Shown: positions 14,001 through 23,600 of the stretch, piece by piece
Numbering within the stretch: position 1 is the stretch's first letter
Layout: each line of letters begins with the position of its first letter
From: Cloeon dipterum
Lineage: Eukaryota; Arthropoda; Insecta; Ephemeroptera; Baetidae
Length of the DNA stretch: 64,000 bases
NCBI RefSeq assembly: GCF_949628265.1
Contig: NC_088786.1
Span: 23,705,681-23,769,680 of the forward strand
Direction of reading: 5' to 3'
Program-made: the position numbers and the translations under genes
The notes under the pieces: generated by a model
Told to the model about the DNA's origin: nothing
The model's database searches: none
What the model saw: only the letters and a program-made list of their open reading frames with translations

Positions 14001-17000
14001 CACTTACCTGTATTTCTCTCCTCAGCACAATCGAATAGTTGCAAATTTTTCCAGACGACTGAAGACATAATCTTATCAGATCGAGACCGCGAGGATTTTA
14101 CTTAACCAAAAATAGGCATCACTTGGCATCACAAGGCCTGGCGTTTGTTTGGGTTTTTAGTTCATTGTCAGTAAAGAGGGCGTTTTAGTACCGTATGTAC
14201 TTCCTTACCTCGCCGCTACGACTCTATTCTCATTGTTTTGAAAAAATTGTGGCGCCAAAGAGGCATGTAAAGAGTCTGGAACTTGCATGAGCGAAGATAG
14301 TCAAAACACTGCTAACTACTTGCTGCTATTTATTTGATTAATCTTGCTTTATTCATATTTTCTCCAACCGAGATCTATACACATTTCAATTATTTATAGT
14401 TTTTATGTAATATATATATGTTTTATTGAATTTTAATATCCCTCGCTTAATTAATTAATTGATAGTGTCATGGTAAAAAATAAAAAAATAGTGTAAATAA
14501 TATTTTTTGTTTCATTAATTTTAAAGTTTTGAATTTTCTCTATAAAATTTTTGTACCGTTCAAAACGTGATATTTCAATATTAAAATCTAACAGAAAATT
14601 TCGAAAAATTTTAATAATTGCTATATTAAATATTGCTACATTGCTCGGAGAATATCAGACCTTGCTTTTTTTCTTACTCAACTATTACAACCACTATTTT
14701 TAGCAAGATATATATATATTTCAAGGAATTGAAAGAATTATTAACTTCCAGCTGGGCCAGAACCACAAACTACACCAACTAGTGGGCCTATTGGCTGCAG
14801 GGATCGTAGCTATGAATGTGGCTATTTCCGTCAGCACTGTACACATGGAGTTGAGGAGTATATCGACAGTGAAACGTGCACTCGATGCCGTTGCCACGAA
14901 CCCTGCCAGTCTACCGTTTGCCCCGAGAAAACTAAGTGCGTGGTTGAGACCATCGTTGCTCACGACCAGTCTCGCCACTTTAGGCCCGTCTGCAGGCAAC
15001 GTAAGTGTAATGATATAGCAGCTATGCCATTAAAAAATACTGCAGACCTGTCTCCCATGTTATAGAGGGGATCAAACTAGATATTTTATTACAATAGGTG
15101 GCTATTCTCTCTTTTATAATAAATAGTTTTTAGACAAATTTTTTGGTCCAGGAGCTGTAGAAATCAAATTTTATTATTTTAATTTATTACTGAGGAACTG
15201 ATATATTGAATGAATTTTTAATTCGGTATCTAGCAAATTTTGATAAATTGATTCGTTTTATAGATATAATCAACTCTCACAAATTCTTAATATTATGTGG
15301 AATAAATGCGTATAATATTCTTGGACTGATAAATATCATCAAAATATTTTTACAAAATCCTAAATAATATCACTGAAATTGTGTAATTCTATGATAATTT
15401 TTCCAGTCGAGAAGCCAGGAGTGTGTCCTCCAGTAGAGGAGGCTGACAATTGCACACATACCTGCAGAGAGGACGCAGACTGCGGTGGCGGAGACAAGTG
15501 CTGTTACAACGGTTGCGCCTACCAATGCCTCAACCCGAACGCTGTTGACGTAACACCACCGCCCGTGAGGCCGACACAAGCGCCTGTACCTACGCTGCGA
15601 ACTCCGCCAGGTAAAACATCGTTTGAAGATACCAAATAAAATTATTAAAGAAATTGTGTGCGCCATTTTTGCTAACAATGAGAAACTATCAATCTGCAGA
15701 GTACCCTAAATATGAGGCACCGCAGATTAGTCTTCCCGAGCCAAACGTCAGCGTGCCTGAAGGTGGTGAGTGCACTTTGAAGTGCTCGACGAGAGGAAAT
15801 CCAACTCCAACGCTGACGTGGAGGAAAGACAGAATTGTAATAGACGGACTAATTTTGAACAGTTTTCTGACATTTCGATTTCTAACAGATCGACGGCTCT
15901 TACGGCAGACACCGTCTCCTGTCCGACGGTTCGTTACAGCTGATCGGCGTGACGCGGGACGACTCGGGCCTGTACGCGTGCAGCGCAGAGAACGGCGTTG
16001 GCAAGCCAGTCACCCGGGAAATCCGCGTTGAGGTCACAGGTCAGCAAGTCGAGAATAATAATCATCAACAATTGTTGCATCTTGGTGTTGGTTTGGCTAA
16101 TTCGGTTTGCATGCCCAATTCGGTGTGTGGCGTCCGCATGTTTGTGCACAGATGGCAGAACTAACCAGGCCGTGATTGTCAACAAGGAGCCCGTGGTGCG
16201 GGTCAACATCAACACGCCGGCCGTGCTCTACTGCTACGCCATGGGCTGGCCGCGACCTACGATTACGTGGTGGCGCAGCAGCTCCATACTGCCAATGGCA
16301 AGCAAGAAGTACGAGCAGCGCCGCGACTTCGCGCTCGTCATCGCCTCCGTCACCTACGAAGACCTCGGCGCCTACACGTGCCAGGCGTACAACGGCCTCG
16401 GCAGGGCCAACTCGTGGACCATCACACTACAGGGGTACAAGCCACCCGGCTCCGTCTTCTCAGGCTCTGAGACGTACTACCAGTTCCTGGTCGAACCTGA
16501 AGTTGTCCGGCCGCCCCCCGTGCGGCCCCGTATCCCATTGCCTTCACCCGAACCCACTCAAATAATCACAGGTGCATGCTTGGCAATGTGGCTTTCATTT
16601 CACTAAACTCTGTAACTCGCTCTTTAGATAATAACAACAATTAATGGAGAATTGAAATTTTGACATTTCCTTAAAGCAACCAAAAGTCATCTTAAATATT
16701 GCTCTGCTATAGTTTTTGCATTTTGTATGAATAAATTTAAATTAAATTGCACCTATATAATCTCTGCCCGTGTGAGGAGAGAAGAAAATTCGTCCCAATT
16801 TAAAAAATATAAAAAGGAGTATCCGAGCTTGTAATATTTTTAACCATTTGCATTATTTTTCTTTGTATTCATGGGGGATCAATTTTGGAGTCTAATTTGT
16901 GCAATATCAGCGCTTCTGGCATGTATTAATATAATATATAACCTAATTTAAGTTATGTGCATGTTTACTCTCTGAACTAACACTTTTAACAAAATATTTC

Positions 17001-18085
17001 ATTTCGTCTTAATAATTTAATTTGTGGAAATTCGCAGTGCCAGTCAGAGTTAACATTTCGTCGCCTCAAACAACCTATTCCACCGGTTCAAGTTTGTCTA
17101 TCATATGCGAAGTGGACGGATATCCGATTCCCAGAGTCTATTGGTTTAAAGACAACACGCGACTTGAGCCCTCTGATAGAGTGATATTTTCAGGTGATTG
17201 CAATTAAAATTTAATTTCTTTGAGTTTAAAATTTTTATTGAATTTTGTGATTTACATATCTCACAGAAGGAAATCGTTTGACAATCGAGCAAGTCCAAAG
17301 CATAGACGGCGGCACTTACAAGTGCGAGGCCGCCAACGACGCGGGGAGAGACAGTGCGACCATCTCCATTCAAATACGTGACGACTGTAAGACTAAAAAT
17401 GAACTTATTTCTTTTGTACCTCAGTAAAAATGCAAGGGTGTGGGTATCTCGTGCGAAGTGGCAGATTTTAGAGTTTTTCATTGGTCCCTGCCATTTCTGG
17501 AGATAAAGGGAAGCAATGTGTATAGAAAGAGTGCAATATTACAAGAATGCCAGTGCAGTTTGAGTCCACTATGGAATTGATTTGAAAATACTTATTTTTT
17601 AGCCCCCAACCCCATCCCAAAATATTAATGTGGTCATTTATATTAGCCCAGTTTTTCGTTTCTGATCCAGTCTTATTCACGAAAAATAAGGTTCATCCTT
17701 AGGTTTTTCGGATAACGCCTTTTCGAAACAATTAATCAATATCTTAACCTATCGAATAATGTTTAGACTTGTGAAAAGTAGAATCCACTCTGAAATTTGA
17801 GTTGAAGACTTAAGTATTGGTCTAACCTAAAAATCTTTTAGTTTGGTTTCTATTCTCATATAAATGTGCAATTTTACTTTGCCAATAATTGTAGCATATG
17901 TTCCAGCGCTACAAATTCACCCGAACTGCACGGACAGTCCATTTTACGCACAGTGCAAGCTTATCGTCAAGGGCAAATACTGCACGCACAGGTACTACGC
18001 CCGCTTCTGCTGCCGCTCGTGTACCGAAGCTGGTCAACTGCCACTCGACGGTGCTCACCTGTACGGCGGCTCCTCCCGAAAATAA
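2010..18085 (+). CDS. Ppn: Papilin, extracellular matrix glycoprotein (5' end missing)
   Basis: Papilin is a secreted basement-membrane protein related to the ADAMTS non-catalytic regions. Exons: 2010-2185, 2385-2439, 2625-2707, 3039-3189, 3257-3392, 3827-3907, 3964-4139, 4277-4409, 4465-4805, 5151-5330, 5387-5557, 5613-5795, 5855-5987, 6046-6278, 6329-6422, 6488-7258, 7311-7445, 7500-7704, 7761-7903, 7959-8102, 8157-8330, 8386-8790, 8889-9065, 9143-9319, 9438-9617, 9790-9963, 10100-10282, 10483-10683, 10768-10938, 10997-11185, 11367-11561, 11630-11836, 14752-15000, 15407-15610, 15700-15836, 15889-16039, 16152-16571, 17038-17193, 17267-17386, 17895-18085. They sum to 7785 nt in one frame. Order: TSP1, ADAMTS Cys-rich and spacer, six more TSP1, an acidic Ser/Thr linker, 14 papilin cassettes, 10 Kunitz domains, a Cys-rich domain, WAP, three Ig domains, PLAC, stop. 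The module order matches insect papilins. No signal peptide is visible, so the gene starts upstream. Two introns appear to use GC donors (7259 and 7446). Confidence 0.93.
2067..5987 (+). other. Ppn: Papilin TSP1 / ADAMTS spacer region
   Basis: The first TSP1 domain starts at GPWSEWSAPSSCSRSCGGG in exon 2010-2185. It is followed by the ADAMTS-type Cys-rich segment (exons 2625-3392, including the CRDCGGNNSGC motif) and a spacer (3827-4409). Six further TSP1 repeats run from 4277 to 5987. In each of the last four, a phase-0 intron cuts just before the first conserved Cys after the W-x-x-W stretch (WTP/C, WST/C, WSS/C, WSQ/C). The repeated intron position suggests spread by exon-level duplication. 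Confidence 0.85.
2228..2253 (+). repeat. GA/GAAA microsatellite
   Basis: Short simple repeat of GAGAGA then GAAAGAAAGAAA in the first visible papilin intron. Confidence 0.8.
6046..7258 (+). other. Ppn: Acidic Ser/Thr-rich papilin linker
   Basis: Exons 6046-6278, 6329-6422 and 6488-7258 encode an acidic stretch (DDDD, EEDD, EDDYKDGDE) followed by about 250 residues dominated by Ser, Thr and Glu, with a short imperfect repeat of the type TASPSES / TASPIGSST around 6980-7070. This is typical of a mucin-like, heavily O-glycosylated spacer. Only four residues in the large exon interrupt the Ser/Thr/Glu/acidic composition with a Cys-containing segment (near 6830-6890), so it is probably disordered. 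Confidence 0.7.
7311..8790 (+). repeat. Ppn: Array of 14 papilin cassettes
   Basis: Six exons (7311-7445, 7500-7704, 7761-7903, 7959-8102, 8157-8330, 8386-8790) carry tandem units of about 28-32 residues with the pattern F/Y-G-C-C-x-D-G-x-T-x-A-x-G-P-x-x-x-G-C. I count 14 units; the last exon alone has five. Units 4 and 5 (7761-7903) are the most diverged, losing the A-K-G-P segment (ITEDKRNC, RDEKKRKGC). Except for the 7704/7761 junction (phase 2), the introns are phase 1, so most exons can be duplicated or skipped without a frame change. Confidence 0.85.
8889..11836 (+). repeat. Ppn: Array of 10 Kunitz (BPTI-type) domain exons
   Basis: Ten exons each encode one Kunitz domain, bounded by phase-1 introns: 8889-9065, 9143-9319, 9438-9617, 9790-9963, 10100-10282, 10483-10683, 10768-10938, 10997-11185, 11367-11561, 11630-11836. 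All ten keep six cysteines. Most show the W/F-Y-F/Y-D and F-x-Y-G-G-C-x-G-N-x-N-x-F signatures. The residue after the second Cys (P1 of the inhibitory loop) is, in order, R, E, N, K, A, R, K, E, S, T, so only domains 1, 4, 6 and 7 have the basic P1 expected of trypsin-like inhibitors. Domains 5 and 8 are diverged in the G-G-C-x-G-N region and may be purely structural. Confidence 0.9.
12285..12290 (-). terminator. Poly(A) signal for the nested gene cluster
   Basis: AATAAA read on the minus strand, about 60 nt past the NMRK stop. By eye no other AATAAA was seen on this strand between the AROS-like stop and here; the variant ATTAAA occurs inside the DPM2 coding sequence at 13007-13012. Confidence 0.5.
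12349..12993 (-). CDS. Nmrk: Nicotinamide riboside kinase (NMRK family)
   Basis: Phosphorylates nicotinamide riboside to NMN with ATP, a salvage step to NAD+. This single exon encodes 214 residues, close to vertebrate NMRKs (about 200). The P-loop GVSGVTCGGKS is at residues 10-20. The LDRYF segment near residue 38 supplies the Asp that in the family binds substrate hydroxyls. NFDIPSALNWEAW and DLRNYDPPDVPGYFEECVWP match the family's substrate loop and lid. It lies in a papilin intron on the opposite strand. Its ATG overlaps the DPM2 stop by 11 nt in another frame (ATGCCGACTAA), so either translation of a shared transcript or a promoter inside DPM2 is needed. AATAAA on this strand at 12285-12290, about 60 nt past the stop, is a good poly(A) signal. 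Confidence 0.93.
   Translation of the reverse strand: MPTKGWLVIGVSGVTCGGKSLMSRKLHSLLPGSRYLGLDRYFRDLTDPEHQQVLGLDHINFDIPSALNWEAWRSSIQHILDGTEDTYTPCLSCPDDEKLPAKVLTVQPSVQVPETNMKVLILDGFLVLNDEWTSRLCDLKFYFTLTKEQCLLRRDLRNYDPPDVPGYFEECVWPEHERMKALSIQLNPDMVLVDGYRDCVENLDTMLTILKAKC
12983..13237 (-). CDS. Dpm2: Dolichol-phosphate mannosyltransferase subunit 2 (DPM2)
   Basis: DPM2 is the small ER-membrane regulatory subunit that stabilises the DPM1 catalytic subunit making dolichol-P-mannose for N-glycans, GPI anchors and O-mannose. The ATG at 13237 gives 84 residues, the same length as human DPM2. Two membrane segments are clear: about residues 8-28 (LILVASSILLVYYTLWIV) and 50-73 (YALVVPAYSGLVFISSLTLF), joined by a loop with LPF and the LFPNPWYALVVP motif. 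No intron was seen. It begins 21 nt after the stop of the AROS-like gene and ends 11 nt inside NMRK, all on the minus strand. An in-frame GTG at 13246 is not needed. Confidence 0.9.
   Translation of the reverse strand: MLATRTIGQLILVASSILLVYYTLWIVGLPFAGPDDLFTRLFPNPWYALVVPAYSGLVFISSLTLFTVCCIYHNTLNVAIQNAD
13259..14068 (-). CDS. RPS19BP1/AROS-like nucleolar protein
   Basis: Four exons: 14068-14008, 13795-13700, 13641-13481, 13381-13259, total 441 nt, 146 residues. The ATG follows a purine at -3 (ATTATGTCT). The protein is basic with a KKSRRKARDEQ cluster. Its C-terminal TLFTEADFVRFEKNYV resembles the FTEEDFQKF ending of vertebrate RPS19BP1 (active regulator of SIRT1, 136 residues), and an NLRRL motif precedes it as in that family. 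That family binds ribosomal protein S19 and acts in the nucleolus. The call rests on short C-terminal similarity plus size, so another small nucleolar protein is possible. It is the upstream member of the three-gene cluster nested in papilin. No room exists for its own 3' UTR before DPM2. Confidence 0.62.
14069..14751. other. Papilin intron remainder and presumed promoter of the nested cluster
   Basis: AT-rich intron of papilin between the start of the AROS-like gene and the next papilin exon. The first 200 bp upstream of the AROS-like ATG (to about 14270) are less AT-rich and are the natural place for the minus-strand promoter; no clear TATA box was seen. Confidence 0.4.
14752..18085 (+). 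other. Ppn: Papilin C-terminal Cys-rich, WAP, Ig and PLAC modules
   Basis: Exon 14752-15000 is Cys-rich (CRDRSYECGYFRQHC, CTRCRCHEPC). Exon 15407-15610 is a WAP four-disulfide core (CPPVEEADNC to DKCCYNGC). Three Ig-like domains follow: Ig1 split over 15700-15836 and 15889-16039 (DDSGLYACSAENGVG), Ig2 in 16152-16571 (YEDLGAYTCQAYNGLG, then a Pro-rich tail), Ig3 over 17038-17193 and 17267-17386 (DGGTYKCEAANDAG). The last exon, 17895-18085, is the PLAC domain (six Cys within HPNCTDSPFYAQC to RFCCRSC) and ends in TAA. This order is the usual papilin C terminus. Confidence 0.88.
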
Positions 18086-20664
18086 TTACTGCACGCTACT
18101 AGTCTTTGCACTACCGAGAGCCTAAATATTTATTGATTCGCAACGTACACACAGAGACAGTGAAATGAAATTAGCAGTGCAGTGCTGTTCGAACGCAGAA
18201 TTTAACTATTGTAAACGCAGCTCCGAGTCGTCTTTGCGCCGATGCGATCAGAGCAGAAACGATTAAAATGTGTTCAACCTATGCCGATTAGCGGAAAACA
18301 TCTTTTCTGGGTGCTGATAATATATTGCAAAGTAAAATTTAACTGAAATAATAACAAGTTGATTATTGCTTTCTCTGAACACACACCAGTCTTTAAGCTG
18401 CCATTTAAACTCTAGATTTCTTGCTTAGGTTACGATGAGTACATAGTTTTAGTGCTGCAGGTGGATAATATGATGATTGTCGGTTGGACGACCAATGAGT
18501 GCCTTTTGTGCAGTGATAGTAGTATTTTTTAGCGCAAGTTACCTTCCAACTCCTCCTCATATTGAGTCTGCATAACTGGTGTTGACAATCATTTATTTCT
18601 CGGCATAAAATCAATTAAATTTTATATTTCTCTCCCGCACCCAGGAAAAAGCTATTTTTATCTCCTGTTAAATTTACCTTCGCCTTAAGAAATTTTTGAT
18701 GAAAAGTGAATATAAAACTGCTTCGAATTGTGCCTTGATTTTGGAATCTGTTTTATTTTGTTGTATGAAAATATTCCTAACAAATAAAAATAATTTTAAA
18801 TTAATTTCAAATTTGTTTTTCATTTCGTGAAAGGCTTTATAATAAAAAACATTGATTAAATTTTTAGAGCTTTACAGGCCAACAAATAAGAAAATTTAAC
18901 ATTGTTGACTAATATAGCAAATAAGTGTATGTGTACATATATGTAGTTCAATTAATTTTTAATAATGATTTTGGCATGATATTGATCCCTCTCGTCGCGA
19001 TCTTTCCAATAGTGTGCGAATTAAAAGGTAAGTTACCTTACGAAATAAATCCTGATTTTCAATAGGTAGATAGTGCTTGCCACTTGATTAGCCTGCAATT
19101 TGGAGCCGATTAATTTTCTCAAAAATTTAGACCTAAACCTGGGGAATTTTTCGCTTTCTCTTAATTTTTGGATAAGTATAATGTATTTTAAGCAAAAAGG
19201 TAAAAATAATCGGTCACCATTTTCTGTAAAGCTTTACCATAATATAATCTTTAATTTGCATTTTAAACAATTTTCTCCATTTTCCTATTTTTTTCTTTAT
19301 CTCTAGAATCAAGCGCGTGTGGCGCTGGTTGCGGAAAAAAGCAAAAAATAATATAATTATGTAGTATGTAATCGCATATTTTTTATTATACATAATGGTT
19401 GAGCAAAGCATGCAAGACAGGAAATGGAAACAGGAAACAAGAATTCCTGCTTTTTCCTGGAATTCCGGCAGGACAGGAAAATATTTTTCAGGTACAGGAC
19501 AAGACGGGAATTTTGCTTCAAAACAATTCCATTCTTGATCTTTTATATCAAAATATATCTCATTTAAAGACAGTAAAGACAGCATAACTTTTCATTTTGA
19601 TACTGCTTTACAACGTTTACTTTCTTTCATGTAACTAAACATTTAGCCTAAAAATTATTCATGGAGTTTACAATTTGGCTCTAAAATATTTTTTAAAAAG
19701 CACAACTCTTTAATTATAGTCAGTGGTTTTCGAACAAACTAACATTTTACCGAATCAATCTACTGTATAAAAAATAACATTTTTTCGGGGTTTTCTGCAA
19801 TTTTTTCATTTTAAGCATTTTTTGGAAATACTTTGTTGGATATTAAATTTTGGAAATTTTGTGTGGGGTGCATAGTATTTTTACCGATTAGTTCATAAAG
19901 AGGAATTAGGAATTATATATCAACAGACATAATACAATAACTTTGAAAATCTGTTAAAATGGAAGTTTCAAATAATTAAAAGCAAACAAAAAACAGATAT
20001 GTAAAAATTAATAAAAGATCAATTTGTTAAATGGAATTAAATTTAATAAAAAAAAAAACAGGAAAAAACAGGAACAGGATAGAACCGGAAATCCAAATTT
20101 GGAACAGGAACAGGACAGGAAATTTTTTCCCGGAACAGGTCAGGACAGGAACAGAAAAACCTTTCTTGAATACGCTCTAATGCAAGAACCATGGATATGA
20201 AGACATGATGAGTAATCAAAAAGGATAAAACCGCATTTAACAAATAATAGTGAAATTTCTCTAGACCTTATATACTATAATAAATAATGCACCCTAATTC
20301 TTCAGCTCATGTTTCTTACGGTACAGTTAAATAATATGATAAGTCTGGAGCCTGCATTCTATCGGAAAGGTTAGTGATAGTGATAGTCTGCTGACGTCTG
20401 ATACTGATTGTGAGAAAAAAAGCGAAAAAAGAATGAAATGAAAAAACATTATCTCCTCACGTTACACCACACCGCACCACACTCACCTTGAACCAGCAAG
20501 CCCAGCAAGCGGGAAAACGTACCACTCGTCAGCCGTCACAGCTGCTTAGAGTGCTTAGCGATAGAGAAGTGAAATTTAAACTCGGACAAACCACAAACAC
20601 ACAAGAGAAACAAAAATATCGAACTATTGTTATGGACACTACCTTTTAATCGCCTCTCTGAAAA
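18086..20664. other. Intergenic region between papilin and FANCI
   Basis: Contains the papilin 3' UTR (AATAAA at 18783-18788 is one possible signal), AT-rich DNA, and two blocks rich in CAGGAA/CAGGAC (about 19411-19510 and 20056-20160, described separately). About 20380-20664 should hold the FANCI promoter and 5' UTR. No coding exon was recognised. Confidence 0.5.
19411..20160. repeat. Paired CAGGA-rich blocks, possibly ends of one element
   Basis: Two blocks of about 100 bp (19411-19510 and 20056-20160) repeat the words GACAGGAAA, ACAGGAAC and CCGGAA many times, separated by about 550 bp of AT-rich DNA. Nothing like this occurs elsewhere in the window. It may be a non-autonomous mobile element or local low-complexity expansion. 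No terminal inverted repeat or target-site duplication was established. Confidence 0.4.
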
Positions 20665-23600
20665 ATGAGTAACCTGCTGTTGAAACTTACTGAGCTGGAC
20701 GGCCTGCAGAGAGACAAAGAAGTTGAAAATGTCATCAACAATCTTACCGACGAGAAGGTAAAAACACAAATGCACGATTTTTTTGGGTGATATAATATAA
20801 TAAATATATATGTATATGACATTTTACTACATACTTCTTATTCATAGAACAAATAATTTTGGACTTTTGAGTTAAGATTGTTACATGTCACAATATATAG
20901 TAAATAATAGTAAGTCAATATTGAGTAATCGAGCTAATTTAGACTCACCCTTTGTAAAATTCCCATTTTGAGTGCTCATTTTATAAAATACAAATTACAT
21001 TTATATGATATGTATTGAAAAATAATATCCGTTACGTACGCATACATTACATATTATTCCTACAAAAATAATTTAAATAAATATTGTAAAACATCTTAAG
21101 TTTTTAAGTTTTAAAATTTAAAGTTCCTTAAATTTTTTGCAGGTATTGTCAGTATTAAAGAGTCGTCTTGTAGACAGCATAGCGCCAAGATGTATTGGCA
21201 TTATCCTGAACGCATACAGCAGAACCAACCAGGAGAAGAAAAAGCTAGCTGTAGGTGGACTGTCTAAATTTGGTTTTTCCTTCATGCTAATGAGAAAATA
21301 ATATATGTAATACCATACATATTGCTGCTACAGCTGATCAGAGCGATCCTGGAAGAGATACCTTTGCAGGCTGCCCTAAGCGCGATGCAAGTGCGAGACT
21401 TAACTAACGCCATCCTGAGCGACCTGGAAAGCCTGCAGTCGGGCTCGCTTGTCAGACTGGTTGACTTCTGCATCAATATGATGAAAGAGAAGGAGCGCAG
21501 TAAAGAATGGTACTTGGTGATTGGTCCTCTCTTTTCACTTGATTAATAAATTAATATTTTGCAGTTGGAAAGAAATTCTACCACGGCTGCTGTTGCTGCT
21601 GAAGGAGAAACCTGTTGTAAACCATTGCGGTACAGACATGTCTGGCCTTGAATATCGCAGCCAGGTTCTTAAGGCGCTGTGCAACGCTGAGTGGAAGCCT
21701 GAAAACATCACCATGATTGCTGCCATGTTCAGGTCTTGATCATAAATCAGTATTTTAGGCTGCAGATATCAATACCTGATGTTTCAGATACAATTTCCAA
21801 TTTACACAGCTGATCCCAGTGAATTTCTTTTAATCTCGCACTTGAATGATTTGTTTTGGTGAGTAGAGAAGTACCGCTAGCTGGGGAAGAGTTGAAACAG
21901 GTCGTGCTGAAGCTGTTGGATGGCTTGGATGAATTAGAGGCGGCCGAAGTTCCACCCTTTGTCTATCAGATGCTGCGGCTGTGCGGTCACCAGCATTTTT
22001 TGCTGGTCCTTATGCACATACAGAAGTACTTTGATCGAGGCAGCTCAACCGAGTCGGACTTTGACTCTATTGAAGCTGTTGAAAGCAATGGTAAAGCAAT
22101 AATTATACTTCGATCCTTTCTAAAGATTTTTAGTTCTAAATGAAACCGTACAAATGAATCCGATCAAAGTTACAGCTAATTTCTTCTACCATCTTATTAG
22201 ATGCTTCACAAAATAGTTGGTCTCTCTTAATCGCTTCTTTGTTTACAGGGAGAGCATTGTCCGCTGACATGCGGCAGTCTGAAAGCACTGTTTTATTCCA
22301 CGTACAGAAATGCGTGGCGCAGGACCCACAGTGCGGCAGAAACCTTTCAAATTCGCTGCAAAACTTGGTCTGCACGCCAGAAATCCTATTTGGAAACTCC
22401 TTTTTACTCTCAGCTGTGCTGATGATCTGTGATGTTGCCACGGTCAGGGAAAAGGTTAATAATTGCAGTCTAATAGTTAAGCACCTTTCTTAACGCCCTG
22501 CCTCTTTCAGTTTTTACCAATTCTTGTGAATAGTTTCGCTAGGAGCGTGATGGACCAGGATATTCTGAACAGACTCTCTTGGACCAATATAATTCTTGCG
22601 CCACAAAACAAACTGGAAACTTGCCTGAAGAGTCTAATAGAAAAGACGTAACTTCATCATCTTATCATCTGTAGCTGTTTTAACATATAAACGAGGTTTT
22701 TACAGAGACATTCAACGAGGAGTCGTACTAGAGCAGCTGGTCAAATTCTGCTTTGAAGTTCTACTGAATAGGAGGTCAGGCCGTTCAGCGGAAACTATCC
22801 TCACCACAGCCTCCAACACACTTCTTTACATTGCCAAGAAACAGCCAGACTCTGTTTCTGTTATTCTTGAACTCTTGGTCATTAACATCACAGGTGGAAA
22901 ATTTGAGCCCCACTTGTTACGTGAGTACATCTTGTTGTCTCATCTCCTCATGTTAAAATGAAAAACATTTTTGTCCTAAATAATGGTTAAGTGAGCTGCT
23001 TATCCTGATAAAATATTCCTGATTTGTTTCAACTTTCATTAAGAGAAAACTGAAAGTACATTTAATGAGTGAAGCTTTGCATATAAGTTACCTTAATGTC
23101 TGAAACCACGTCAGGAAATGCCTAAGATCCTTTTACGTCTATCAAAATCAAAGAGTAATTTTACTGTGTTAGTCTTGTTATACTTAACATAAACTATGAC
23201 TGTAAATTTTTGCTTCTATGTAACTCCAACGAATGCTATAAAAGCATTTATTGGCGAATTATTTATATTTATCAAATGGAAGCAGTTTGCTTCGATTCAT
23301 TTAGGCCGCGATAAATTTTGCAGGCTGTTTGAAGCGGCTGATCGGGATGACGCAGGCTAAGCTGCTGGTGAAGACAGAGTTCCTGTCGATGCGGATGGTG
23401 GAGCACCTTGTCAATATGCAACCAGCTGCGGCAGAGCAAAGCGTGGTGGCGCTGATTCCGCTGCTCTCGCGCTCTGAGGGGTTGTGCAACAACCTAGTGG
23501 TCAACTTGCGTAAGGCCATCAACAGGCCTCTGGTGGAAACCAAACTGATGGCCGTCCATGGCCTCCTCACTCTTGTACAAAGGCTCAAGGTCAAGAAGTT

